A stretch of 64,000 nucleotides of DNA, taken from Nostoc sp. FACHB-152. GTDB taxonomy: Bacteria; Cyanobacteriota; Cyanobacteriia; Cyanobacteriales; Nostocaceae. This document shows, one piece after another, positions 34,229 to 42,200 of this stretch (position 1 is the stretch's first letter; each line of letters starts with the position of its first letter). The position numbers and the translations under genes are program-made. The notes beneath the pieces were generated by a model, which worked only from the letters and a program-made list of their open reading frames with translations, did no database searches and was not told the origin of the DNA. The stretch is taken from positions 1 through 64,000 of the forward strand of contig NZ_JACJRV010000015.1 of the NCBI RefSeq assembly GCF_014697475.1, given 5' to 3'.

Positions 34229-36523
34229 TTATTCACGATTGTTAACCTGTTCTGGAATGGTGAAGTAGAAGATTGAGCCTTGACCCGGTTTTGACTCAAC
34301 CCAGATACGTCCACTGTGGCGTTCAATAATTTTCTTACAAATTGCTAAACCAATACCAGTACCTGGATACTTACTTCTACCATGCAATCGCTGAAAGATT
34401 ACAAAAACACGTTCAGCATACTGTGCTTCTAAACCAATTCCATTATCACTTACCCAGAACAACCATTCGTTGGGAGTAGGGTGTGGGAACTGGGGGGTGT
34501 GGGGTGTAGGGTGTGGGGTGTGGGGGTTAAGATACTCCTCTGCTCCTCTGCTCCCCTGCTCCTCTGCTCCCCTGCTCCCCTGCTCCCCTGCTCCCCCGCT
34601 CCCCTGCTCCCCCGCTCCCCTGCTCCTCTGCTCCTCATCTCTCCTGACTGCGCCAATATGAATCTGTGGCGGTAGTTCTCCACGGAATTTGATGGCGTTA
34701 CCAATGAGGTTTTGAAATACTTGTGTTAGTTGTATAGGATCGGCTTTGATTACAGGTAGAGGATCATAAGTAATGGTTGCACCACTATCTTCTATCGCAA
34801 ATTTTAGGTTAGCGATCGCCTGCTGTAAAATCTCTGCACAATCAACTTGAACAAAAGGTTGTCCGCGTGTAGTTACCCGTGAATAATTCAACAAATCGTT
34901 GATGAGGTTTTGCATCCGTCGCGCCCCATCTACCGCATAGTTAATAAATTGATCCGCAGTTGCATCTAGTTGGCTGTTATATTTCCGCTCTAGTAGCTGT
35001 AAATAACTTGTCACCATCCGCAACGGCTCTTGCAAATCATGGGAAGCAACATAGGCAAACTGTTCTAATTCTGAATTAGAACGTGCTAATTCTTGAGCAT
35101 GGTGGTTCGCTTTTTCTAAAAGTTGCGCCTGAGATAAAGCTATGCCAATTTGGTTGGCTATCTGTAGCAATAGTTCAGTTTCAAAGTTCTTCCAGTGGCG
35201 GGGGTGAGCGCACTGATGGGCAACTAATAAACCCCAAATTCCTTCTCGAATCAGAATTGGGACTACGAGGTTAGCCTTGACACCAAACTGTCGCAAGAAT
35301 TCTCGATGGCATTCTTGAATGTCAGCTTTTTCAATGTCGAAAATTGCACTGATGCGTCCTTGACGATATTTCTCTACGTAGTCTTGTTGAAAGCAAGGAT
35401 CAAGAATGTTTTGTCCTAAAACTACAGGCCAACCTGGTAGGACGGCTTCTTTGACTACTGTGCCTGAACCATCAGGACAAAGTCGAAAAATGAGAACTCG
35501 GTCAGCGTGCAAGAGTTTTTGGACTTCTTGAACTGTAGTTTGGAGAATGTCTTCTAATTGTAAGGATTCTCGAATTTTTAAGGTGATTTCGGCAAATAAT
35601 TGCGATCGCAAGTTCTGCCGTTTTAATTCTTCTTCTGCTTGCCTGCGTTCAGTTACATCCAGTGTCACACCGCTCATCCGCACTGGCTGATTATCTGCAT
35701 CACAGATAACAACACCACGTGCTAATATCCAATGAATACTGCCATCAGTCCAAATACAGCGATATTCTGCTTCATAATCGCCACGATTTTCTATGGCTTG
35801 TCTGACACACTCTAGAACATAAGAGCGATCGTCAGGATGAATGCATTCCAACAACTTACTATAGGTAAACTCCGTTTCTGGCAACAGACCAAAATTGATA
35901 TGGCACTGACTAGATGAAGACAATTCTTTTGTTTTGATGTCGAGTTGCCAAGAACCCAGTTTAGCAGCTTGTAATGCCAGCCTCAGTCTTTGGTCACTCT
36001 CCCGCAAGAAAGCCTCAGTTCGCTGTTTCTCGGCTAAATTCCGCCGCAATTCCAACTGGCTAATTACCTGACGAGCCAAAGCCAGCAGTGCTTCTATTTG
36101 CTGTTGATTGAGTTCTCGTGGTGATGGGTCAATTGCACAGAGTGTGCCTAATATCTGACCATCTGGAGAAATTAGCGGCACACCTGCATAAAAACGCACA
36201 TAAGGATAGCCTTTGACTACTGGATTTGTGGCATATTCTTCGTGTTCTAGTGCATCCTTGATCACCACAATATCCTTGCGTTCTAAGCAAAGATAAGATA
36301 ACCCAACACTACGAGGCATTTCTGGCACATCTATACCTAGTTTGGCTTTGAACCACTGACGGTTTTCATCAATGAAATTCACCAAAGCTATAGAAGTACC
36401 ACATATAAATGCCGCTAATTGAGCAAGATTGTCGTAAGCTTGCTCTGGTTGAGTGTCTAAAATTTGATATCGGCGTAGAGCTGCTAGCCTCGCCTGTTCA
36501 TAATTATTCGATTCTGCTGGCAT
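34229..36523 (-). CDS. Sensor kinase: GAF-PAS-GAF-HisKA-HATPase with repeat insertion
   Basis: 764 residues. Domains: GAF (about 25-155, LAQLAAFICGTSIALVNFID), PAS (about 175-295, with VTLDVTERRQAEEEL), phytochrome-type GAF (about 305-455, ILQTTVQEVQKLLHADRVLI), HisKA (FAYVASHDLQEPLRMVTSYL, phospho-His near 493), and ATPase (VFQNLIGNAIKFRG N box; SDNGIGL; TGIGLAICKKI). Between the N box and the SDNGIGL box lies an insertion of about 60 residues (about 622-684) made of repeating 'RGAGEQGS' units and a His/Pro-Thr tail. It derives from an intergenic repeat (see 34472-34650). The rest of the ATPase is intact, so activity may persist. First gene of the three-gene operon. Confidence 0.88.
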   Translation of the reverse strand: MPAESNNYEQARLAALRRYQILDTQPEQAYDNLAQLAAFICGTSIALVNFIDENRQWFKAKLGIDVPEMPRSVGLSYLCLERKDIVVIKDALEHEEYATNPVVKGYPYVRFYAGVPLISPDGQILGTLCAIDPSPRELNQQQIEALLALARQVISQLELRRNLAEKQRTEAFLRESDQRLRLALQAAKLGSWQLDIKTKELSSSSQCHINFGLLPETEFTYSKLLECIHPDDRSYVLECVRQAIENRGDYEAEYRCIWTDGSIHWILARGVVICDADNQPVRMSGVTLDVTERRQAEEELKRQNLRSQLFAEITLKIRESLQLEDILQTTVQEVQKLLHADRVLIFRLCPDGSGTVVKEAVLPGWPVVLGQNILDPCFQQDYVEKYRQGRISAIFDIEKADIQECHREFLRQFGVKANLVVPILIREGIWGLLVAHQCAHPRHWKNFETELLLQIANQIGIALSQAQLLEKANHHAQELARSNSELEQFAYVASHDLQEPLRMVTSYLQLLERKYNSQLDATADQFINYAVDGARRMQNLINDLLNYSRVTTRGQPFVQVDCAEILQQAIANLKFAIEDSGATITYDPLPVIKADPIQLTQVFQNLIGNAIKFRGELPPQIHIGAVRRDEEQRSRGAGEQGSGGAGEQGSRGAEEQGSRGAEEYLNPHTPHPTPHTPQFPHPTPNEWLFWVSDNGIGLEAQYAERVFVIFQRLHGRSKYPGTGIGLAICKKIIERHSGRIWVESKPGQGSIFYFTIPEQVNNRE
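34472..34650 (-). repeat. G-rich intergenic-type repeat inserted in a coding sequence
   Basis: On the minus strand this region is a run of GGAGCAGGGGAGCAG-type units followed by a TGGGGTGTGGG-like block. The same G-rich units occur in spacers at 45113-45140 and 62350-62440. Here they stay in frame and encode the low-complexity insertion in the sensor kinase. The insertion interrupts a normally uninterrupted stretch of the ATPase fold. Confidence 0.75.
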
Positions 36524-36826
36524 AAATTTTTTTGAAAAACTGAAAAAAATAATTTATAAAGAGTCTTGGCTATTTAATATTTTGTTGAATCTTTTTTCAC
36601 TTTACTGAATGATGTACCTGAGTCTAAATGTACATAGGAGCTTTTCGATTCTGGAAGTGAAAAACCTAAATAGCGATCGCCCTAACTTTTGGTATACTTC
36701 TAGTCTAGACAAGATTATCTATCTTGAGCAGGATGTAACCTAAGCTCAAGTCAGATTCTCTTGAAAAAGACTAAAAATATTTTAAATAATAGCGATCGCA
36801 GCATCAAAGATTTAGACCATTTATAC
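36524..36826. other. Intergenic region between divergent/convergent genes
   Basis: About 300 bases with no gene; two HIP1 sites (GCGATCGC at 36675 and 36792). A minimal coding frame from 36761 overlaps hisG antisense and is not a gene. It holds the promoter of the two-component operon. Confidence 0.4.
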
Positions 36827-36853
36827 GGGAATCATGGCAAGCTGATGATTCCC
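36827..36853 (-). terminator. Terminator-like hairpin after hisG
   Basis: GGGAATCAT (36827-36835) pairs perfectly with ATGATTCCC (36845-36853) around a 9-base loop, 7 bases after the hisG stop on the minus strand. The T tract is weak (GTATAAA), so it may stabilise the end rather than terminate strongly. Confidence 0.5.
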
Positions 36854-36860
36854 CACAACG

Positions 36861-37505
36861 TTAAACTGTTACCAAAGCTTTCTCCCGCAACTTGGCAATC
36901 AACTGGTTCAAATTCCCTGAATTCAGACGATAACTTAAAGGATGAGCAATTAACCGTGCTGTGCTGTGATATAAAGTTTCAATTTCAACTAAGCCATTTT
37001 CACGCAAAGTCCGTCCTGTAGAAACCAAATCTACAATTGCTTCTGACATTCCTGTAATTGGCCCCAGTTCCACTGACCCATAAAGCGGTACTATTTCCAC
37101 AGGTAAATCTAGACTATGGAAATATTCACGAGCGCAATTAACATACTTAGAAGCAACTCGACTGTGAGGCGGTAAATCTAAAGGTGACTTGTAAGGACTT
37201 AATTCTTTAACTGCTACTGACATTCGACAGTAACCAAACTGCAAGTCCATCAGTTGGGCAACTTGTGGCTGTTTCTCCCGTAACACATCGTAACCAATTA
37301 TCCCCAACTGTGCCTGACCGTATTCTACATAGACAGGCACATCTTGTCCTCGTACCAACAATCCCTTTGCTTGTCCGCTAGCATCAAGAATCTGAAGTTG
37401 GCGATTTCCAGAATCTAAAAATGCACTAAAATCCAAGCCTATAGATTGTAGCAGGCGGATGCTATTTTTCAGGAGTTCCCCTTTCGGTAGTGCAACAGTC
37501 AACAT
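36861..37505 (-). CDS. hisG: ATP phosphoribosyltransferase, short form
   Basis: HisG catalyses the first step of histidine synthesis, joining PRPP and ATP. The protein has 214 residues, the short form that lacks the C-terminal ACT-like regulatory domain and needs HisZ as partner. Family markers: [19 protein letters not shown] at the start, [14 protein letters not shown] in the middle, the PRPP loop [16 protein letters not shown] near 165-180 and [11 protein letters not shown] near the end. The start is ATG 37505, with AAAGAGA a few bases upstream. It stands alone, as histidine genes usually do in cyanobacteria. Confidence 0.93.
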   Translation of the reverse strand: MLTVALPKGELLKNSIRLLQSIGLDFSAFLDSGNRQLQILDASGQAKGLLVRGQDVPVYVEYGQAQLGIIGYDVLREKQPQVAQLMDLQFGYCRMSVAVKELSPYKSPLDLPPHSRVASKYVNCAREYFHSLDLPVEIVPLYGSVELGPITGMSEAIVDLVSTGRTLRENGLVEIETLYHSTARLIAHPLSYRLNSGNLNQLIAKLREKALVTV

Positions 37506-37559
37506 TCTCTTTCTTGATATCCTTAGCGTGTTAGCAGTTCATTTATTATTGAGAATAGC

Positions 37560-37735
37560 TCGATTAGACCTCTTGCAAAACTAGTTTTGCAAGAGAGGGG
37601 AAAGGGAAAAGGTTAAGTGCTTCGCCCAGGGGAAAGGATAAAGGCTTTGCCTTGGGAAAAGTTTAAAAAACAACGGTTTCTTCTTCCTCTTTCCCCTTTT
37701 CCCCTTACCCTTTTCCCACTTCTGCAAGAAGGCTA
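37560..37735. repeat. Inverted repeat and G/C-rich heptamer block
   Basis: GACCTCTTGCAAAACTAGTT and its mirror TTTGCAAGAG form a palindrome around 37569-37592, followed by GGGAAAGG units (37594-37660) and, near 37683-37720, the complementary TTTCCCCTTTTCCCC units. The whole segment, ending CTGCAAGAAGG, can fold into a large hairpin. It is a common interspersed repeat and lies between hisG and the next gene. Confidence 0.5.
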
Positions 37736-37753
37736 TTGCTTACCTCAAGCAGC

Positions 37754-38449
37754 ATGAGAATTTTATTAGTTGATGATGAAGCTGAATTAACCGATCCCTT
37801 GAGTCGGGTGTTAACGCGTGAAGGTTATACCGTCGATGCGGTTTATGATGGGACAAATGGTAGTGAACTAGCTACAGCTAGTAGTTATGACTTATTAATT
37901 TTAGATTGGATGCTACCAGGAAAAACGGGTCTAGAGATTTGCCAAGAATTACGCCAACAAGGTAAAACTACGCCAGTGTTGTTTCTGACTGCCAAAGATA
38001 CTTTAGACGATCGCGTGGAAGGTTTAGACGCAGGTGCAGATGATTATTTAGTCAAACCGTTTGAATTGCGAGAGTTACTAGCTAGAGTTCGCGCTTTATT
38101 GCGTCGTTCCGGTTCGCAAACCCCTGAAACTACTACCGTAAGGTTAGTTGTTGCTGACTTAGAACTTGATTGTGACAATCAAGTTGCTTACCGTCAAGGA
38201 CGCGTGATTGAGCTATCGCAAAAAGAAAGCCAACTGCTGCAATACTTTATGGAACATACTGGACAGCTATTAACTCACGCTCAAATTATGGAACATCTGT
38301 GGCAAGATGAGGAACAACCCAGTAGCAATGTGATAGCAGCATTAATTCGCTTATTGCGTCGAAAAATTGAGGTAGGTAAAGAAACTACCTTGATTCATAC
38401 AGTGTACGGTAAAGGCTATCGTTTTGGTGCTGCTCCTGTAGAGGCATAA
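37754..38449 (+). CDS. OmpR-family response regulator (RppA-like)
   Basis: 231 residues: a receiver (MRILLVDDEAELTDPLSRVL, acceptor Asp in LLILDWMLPGKTG, Lys in YLVKPFELREL) joined to a winged-helix DNA-binding domain (about 130-225, LTHAQIMEHLWQDEEQPSSN, TVYGKGYRFG). The N-terminal sequence resembles the cyanobacterial redox/nickel-responsive regulator RppA (MRILLVDDExELTDPLSRVL), a likeness from memory. The start is ATG 37754; the upstream TTG at 37736 would add six residues and is unlikely. No histidine kinase gene is adjacent, so its partner must be elsewhere. Confidence 0.88.
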   Translation: MRILLVDDEAELTDPLSRVLTREGYTVDAVYDGTNGSELATASSYDLLILDWMLPGKTGLEICQELRQQGKTTPVLFLTAKDTLDDRVEGLDAGADDYLVKPFELRELLARVRALLRRSGSQTPETTTVRLVVADLELDCDNQVAYRQGRVIELSQKESQLLQYFMEHTGQLLTHAQIMEHLWQDEEQPSSNVIAALIRLLRRKIEVGKETTLIHTVYGKGYRFGAAPVEA

Positions 38450-38480
38450 TATCGTATTTGTTGAAAGACTTGTTATTAAG

Positions 38481-38579
38481 GGCCGCAGGGGGGCAGGGGG
38501 AGAAAAGAGTTTTATTAAATCTTCTGCACAGATGTACCGAATCATAACTGAATCAGCCGGACATAATATAACAATTCAG
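38481..38579 (+). repeat. Dispersed repeat family B, copy 2
   Basis: GGCCGCAGGGGGGCAGGG, CTTCTGCACAGATG and ATCATAACTGAATCAGCC-GGACATAATAT occur in the same order as at 24237-24305 and 57737-57812. The final block is duplicated at 38692-38738. Confidence 0.55.
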
Positions 38580-38585
38580 AGAATA

Positions 38586-38668
38586 GTAGGTTGGGTGTAG
38601 CGATAGCGCAACCCAACAAAGTATGTGTGAATGTTGGGTTCCGTTCCTCCACCCAACCTACACTAGTC
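38586..38668. repeat. Long inverted repeat of the GTTGGGT type
   Basis: AGTAGGTTGGGTGTAG near 38586 is mirrored by CCACCCAACCTACACT near 38651-38666, and inner arms carry CAACCCAAC and GTTGGGTT. This is a palindromic interspersed element seen widely in filamentous cyanobacteria. Confidence 0.5.
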
Positions 38669-38691
38669 TAGGTTGTTAGCCTTAACTGAAC

Positions 38692-38738
38692 TGTATTGAA
38701 TCATAACTGAATCAGCCGGACATGATATGACAATTCAG
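38692..38738 (+). repeat. Repeat family B, partial copy 3
   Basis: Repeats ATCATAACTGAATCAGCC, GGACATGATATGA and CAATTCAG of the copy at 38531-38579, only 160 bases away, flanking the long inverted repeat as direct repeats. Confidence 0.5.
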
Positions 38739-38755
38739 TTTTTGGGTTTGGATAA

Positions 38756-38780
38756 AAAAATGGGCAGGCTTTCCAGCCCA
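38756..38780 (-). terminator. Intrinsic terminator downstream of htpX-like gene
   Basis: On the minus strand TGGGCTGGAAAGCCTGCCCA folds into a short GC-rich stem with one mismatch and is followed by seven T residues. It would end the minus-strand transcript coming from 39774-38908. Confidence 0.6.
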
Positions 38781-38801
38781 CCACACAAGACTTTTATTTA
38801 A

Positions 38802-38882
38802 TTAGTGAGTACGAGGAGCGTTAAAGGCTTCCCAGGCGGTTTTAGCTTGCAAAGTGCAGCTAAAGCCAAAATCAGCGACTTC
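38802..38882 (-). pseudogene. Possible 3' remnant of a lost gene
   Basis: The minus-strand frame encodes EVADFGFSCTLQAKTAWEAF then NAPRTH and a stop at 38802-38804, just before a terminator. It has no start codon and is closed upstream by a TAG. Such an ending looks like a genuine C-terminus that has lost its gene, but I cannot name it. It could also be chance. Confidence 0.2.
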
Positions 38883-38907
38883 ACTCTAGACTTTTGACTC
38901 TGAACAA

Positions 38908-39774
38908 TTAATATGTTGTTGACAGTTGCCTTTCTAGCTTCAGCAATTGTTCTACTCTCGCTTCTGTGTCAGGGTGACTAGAAAACAAGTTCCCCAAAAA
39001 CTTTCCAGAGATAGGATTAATAATTAATAACGGTTCAAAAGATGGGTTGGCATCTAAAGGTAATTGCCGTGCTGTCGCTTCTAATCTTTGTAGGGCGCGG
39101 GCTAAGGCGCGGGGATTACCAGTTAATCTTGCAGAACCAGCATCAGCAGAGAATTCACGTGTGCGAGAGATACCTAACTGAATTACTGTTGCTGCTAATG
39201 GTGCTAACAATACAGTTAACAACAGTCCTAAAGGATTACCACCTCTATCATCATCGCGTGAACCACCACCAAACCACAAACCATAACTTACCATTTGTGC
39301 CAAGAAGGAGATAGCACCAGCAATGGTAGCAGCTACCGCTTGAGTTAAGGTGTCACGATTAATAATGTGAGTCAGTTCGTGGGCAATTACGCCTTCAAGT
39401 TCATCTTCTGGGAGGAGATGCAAAATACCTTCAGTAACAGCCACAGCCGCGTGTTCGGGATCGCGTCCTGTAGCAAAAGCATTAGCCGTTTGACTTGGAA
39501 CGATGTAAACTCCTGGCATGGGGATGTTAGCGCGTGCGGCTAATTTCTCCACAATCTGATAAAGTCCTGGTGCTTGTGCTGCACTCACAGGTTGGGCGCG
39601 GTATACTGCCAGTGCAATTTTATCTGATTGATACCAGGAAAATAAGTTTGTAGCTGCTGCTAAACCAATTCCTATAATCAAACCACCAGTACCACCAATT
39701 ACCCAATAACTAATAGCAATCAATAAGCCGCTAAGTGCAGCAAGCAAGGCAAGTGTTTTAAATTGATTTCCCAT
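38908..39774 (-). CDS. htpX: HtpX-like M48 family membrane metalloprotease
   Basis: HtpX-type proteases degrade misfolded membrane proteins. This 288-residue protein has two N-terminal membrane helices (about 8-25 and 28-45), the zinc motif HELTH (His132, Glu133, His136) and the third ligand region in SRTREFSADAGSARLTG. Further hydrophobic segments lie around 145-200. A ribosome binding site GGAG lies 7-8 bases upstream of the ATG at 39774. Length and layout fit HtpX. No neighbour is obviously linked; it ends before a terminator at 38756. Confidence 0.9.
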   Translation of the reverse strand: MGNQFKTLALLAALSGLLIAISYWVIGGTGGLIIGIGLAAATNLFSWYQSDKIALAVYRAQPVSAAQAPGLYQIVEKLAARANIPMPGVYIVPSQTANAFATGRDPEHAAVAVTEGILHLLPEDELEGVIAHELTHIINRDTLTQAVAATIAGAISFLAQMVSYGLWFGGGSRDDDRGGNPLGLLLTVLLAPLAATVIQLGISRTREFSADAGSARLTGNPRALARALQRLEATARQLPLDANPSFEPLLIINPISGKFLGNLFSSHPDTEARVEQLLKLERQLSTTY

Positions 39775-39978
39775 ATTTTTGCTCTCCTAATAATGCTGTA
39801 TTGATGTTGTTTAGCTTTGCTAAATAACAGCATTACTTAAGCCACACTTAAATTTTATCCACCCAAACACATATTCATCAGGTAGAAATTGCGCTAAAAT
39901 TCAGTACGGTTTTCACACTTAAGTTAGTAAATAATGACTTATTTTGTTTTAGATCAACAATTACTATTGAAAAAACTT

Positions 39979-40105
39979 ATACAGCAATAAGATTTGATTT
40001 TAAAAAAATCAGTACACTTTACCTGCCTTTTTTGCTGTTGCCTATCGCCTATTGCCTATTGCCTTTCTACACAAGTATGTTCAGTAATCAAACCAGCTTC
40101 CTATA
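39979..40105 (-). repeat. MITE-like repeat, family A, copy 4, abutting crcB
   Basis: In reverse orientation it matches the copy at 4647: the right part CAGTAATCAAACCAGCTTCC and TATA end at 40105, and the left end TACAGCAATAAGATTTGATT. CTATTGC heptamers lie inside. Its terminal A is the first base of the crcB start codon. Confidence 0.6.
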
Positions 40106-40503
40106 TGTTAAAAGACCCAAATTTACGTTATCCACTCGCCATTAGTTTAGGTGCGATCGCCGGAGCTTTAAGCCGTTACTATATTACATTATGGTTCGCT
40201 AACCGCTTTGGGATTAATTTTCCCTACGGTACATTTTTTATTAATATCAGTGGTTGTTTAGCTATGGGTTTTTTCACTACTTTAGCTGTAGAGAAAATGG
40301 CAATTATCTCTCCAGAAATCCGCTTAATGGTAGCCACAGGATTTTTAGGGGCTTACACAACTTTTTCGACTTACGGTTTAGATACTATTAATTTATTCCG
40401 TAGTCGGGCGTTTTTATTAGCAGTTAGTTATTGGCTTGGTAGTGCCTTACTAGGAATTATTGGTGTGCAGTTAGGTATAGTTTTAGCTAAAATGTGGCGT
40501 TAG
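40105..40503 (+). CDS. crcB: Fluoride ion channel CrcB (Fluc)
   Basis: CrcB/Fluc exports fluoride and gives fluoride tolerance. The 132-residue protein starts [16 protein letters not shown] and has four membrane helices, with GALSRYY, the [20 protein letters not shown] channel segment and [15 protein letters not shown] (with the conserved Phe and Asn/Ser-Thr track). The frame is open further upstream to 39994, but that part is a repeat translated in frame. I chose the ATG at 40105. No fluoride riboswitch is visible because the repeat directly abuts the gene. A DUF190 remnant lies 1.3 kb downstream; DUF190 genes are often paired with crcB. Confidence 0.9.
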   Translation: MLKDPNLRYPLAISLGAIAGALSRYYITLWFANRFGINFPYGTFFINISGCLAMGFFTTLAVEKMAIISPEIRLMVATGFLGAYTTFSTYGLDTINLFRSRAFLLAVSYWLGSALLGIIGVQLGIVLAKMWR

Positions 40504-41057
40504 ATGTTTACTATTCAAGATATTCAGCAGCTTGTTTAATAAGTGTTTTCTCAGAAATTATCTATAATTTTTAAATTTAAGAATGTATTAAATTTTATTG
40601 TTAACAGTCACTTGTTAATGTTTCTCAAGTTATTCAAAGAATTGTTATCTTAGCCTTTGCTTTAGAGGATGTTTAAAAATTTATCTTGTCAGTAAATAGA
40701 ACGGTGTAAATATTTGTAGTTCGCAAAAAGCATGAGGGAAGAGGGTTTCAGCTTTATTGATTTTTATTAACATAGTTTTTTTCCCACCTACTTACTTATC
40801 AAAGGTTATATTCCCCACTAAATTTCTCTATTTAAGGGGGATTTTTATTCCGATTCTACCCATCAAACAAAGGGTTAGGGGAAATCTATAAAACCCGATT
40901 TTAAGATTCTGGAGGCTGATTTTGCCTGTCTAAGTGCGGCTTCCAGCAGACTCAATTATTCTTTTTACAAAGTCATTTAAATAGTATTAATGATGATGGA
41001 CAAAATTATTGTATTGCAACACAATGAAGATGGTATGTAGCATTTTGGAACCTCGTT
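40504..41057. repeat. Spacer with dispersed repeat family C, copy 1
   Basis: 40693-40801 contains TAGAACGGTGTAAATATTTG, GGGAAGAGGGTTTC, TTAACATAG and CCCACCTACTTACTTA. These blocks recur inverted and in the same order at 59316-59437. The rest of the spacer shows no gene and probably includes the promoter of the gene at 41058. Confidence 0.6.
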
Positions 41058-41441
41058 ATGCTAAACAAAAAATTTCAACCAGAAAAATATTCTTTTTCTG
41101 GTAAATTGGATAGCCTTGATGAAAGTTTATTTTCTGAATTAAGCTCTGATGAATGCTCGGAAATTGTTGGAGGTTTTACGGTTAGGAATGATTCGGGAAT
41201 TACGAAAAGGTTTTATACTTTTGGAGCATCTGTAAATCCACAACTCCAAATCTTACAACCTAATGAAACGGGTAATTATGTTGGAGTTGGAGAATATATT
41301 TTATATAATTCTTCAAGCACCACATTTCAACCAACATTATCATCACCAATTGGCGCAAATGACGCAGTAAGCTTTAAACTTCAGGGAAATAGTGTAGTTA
41401 TTGGTACTGCATTTCTCTTTAGCCCCAATCCCAACCCCTAA
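41058..41441 (+). CDS. Small protein with double-glycine-type leader
   Basis: 127 residues. The N-terminal part is polar and ends with LSSDECSEIVGGF (about 28-40), which fits the LSxxExxxIxGG leader seen in double-glycine peptides processed by C39-peptidase transporters. The predicted mature part (about 88 residues from FTVRNDSG) is Ser/Asn/Thr-rich with a beta pattern and no cysteines, so it is not an obvious lanthipeptide. It could be a secreted structural or bacteriocin-like peptide. No transporter, modification enzyme or immunity gene is near. Upstream sequence shows no strong ribosome binding site. Confident as a gene; function inferred only. Confidence 0.65.
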   Translation: MLNKKFQPEKYSFSGKLDSLDESLFSELSSDECSEIVGGFTVRNDSGITKRFYTFGASVNPQLQILQPNETGNYVGVGEYILYNSSSTTFQPTLSSPIGANDAVSFKLQGNSVVIGTAFLFSPNPNP

Positions 41442-41469
41442 AACTGGTGTAGGTTAGTGAGCCAGCATG

Positions 41470-41577
41470 AATAGAATTCGCGGCTACACAAACAAGAGCT
41501 ACAAGTTCGTGGGCTAAAATACGCTTTTTGAAACCCGCGTAGGCGGGGTTTGGGTGTGTAGACGCGATTTCTTTTTA
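41470..41577. repeat. Inverted-repeat element with TCGCGGCTACACA arm
   Basis: ATTCGCGGCTACACAAAC near 41472-41489 is roughly mirrored by GTGTGTAGACGCGATTTC near 41555-41573, with a central AAACCCGCGTAGGCGGGGTT palindrome. It is the same family as fragments at 2862 and 3027. A MITE-like palindromic element without coding capacity. Confidence 0.5.
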
Positions 41578-41762
41578 ACCGCCGATTTAAGGTTAAGTTG
41601 ATACGTATGACAGTTGTACACCCCTACAACGTGATCTATTTACTTGGATAATTATTACCTCTGCGTTAGGCAATCAAGTAATCATCTTCTCTAAGAAATT
41701 TTTCTTTCAATCACCTTATAAAATCCCCTTGACAACCGCCTCTCAAGCTTAAGTTTTGACCA

Positions 41763-41981
41763 ATGGCGCGACGGCAACAAGAGCGATCGCTGGATATGGA
41801 AAACACAGTACAATTCACACAACTGTGGGAATTATCTTCAGATTTGCCAATTGTCGTGACCATTATAGACCGTGAAGCAGCGATCGCAGATTTTGTTCCT
41901 TTGGTCAAAGTGATGGTCAAAGATGGCTTAGTAACACTATTGAATTTTAGATTGGAGCTAATCTACCCTATCGACCACTAA
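41763..41981 (+). pseudogene. DUF190 (PII-like) remnant
   Basis: A 72-codon frame whose middle reads LWELSSDLPIVVTIIDREAA, IADFVPLVKVMVKDGLVTL. This matches the C-terminal half of DUF190 proteins (typically about 110 residues, often encoded beside crcB). The N-terminal half, with its usual KxLxIYVSExD start, is missing and replaced by unrelated residues (MARRQQERSLDMENTVQF). I consider it a truncated relic, though a short expressed protein cannot be excluded. Confidence 0.6.
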
Positions 41982-42118
41982 TTTTACTGAACCAATAGGA
42001 TAAAGAAGCCATTAATTAATAATTAATGAGACTTCTTGCCTTTAATTATGAAAAGCAGAGAACTATAAATTGGCAATTGCTTTAGTCATTGTATATCAGG
42101 ATTTTTAGCAGCTTTTTT

Positions 42119-42143
42119 TCAGAAATCAAATATGAATCCTATA
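42119..42143 (+). repeat. Solo terminal repeat of family A
   Basis: AATCAAATATGAATCCTATA matches the right terminal inverted repeat of family A (one mismatch), with no left end in the vicinity. It lies 58 bases before the peroxidase gene. Confidence 0.45.
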
Positions 42144-42200
42144 TAGCATTCCCACACCATAAATTGCCTGTTTTGAGATATCAGAATAAGGAGAAAAATA

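Noticed and set aside
34450-34704. Proline/serine-rich and RGAGEQGS-rich frames in other registers over the kinase insertion
   Set aside because: Low-complexity repeats stay open in several frames by chance; only the kinase frame has flanking domain motifs.
40000-40104. N-terminal extension of CrcB from 39994
   Set aside because: The extension is translated from a repeat element, contains many cysteines and does not resemble CrcB; the ATG at 40105 gives the normal length.
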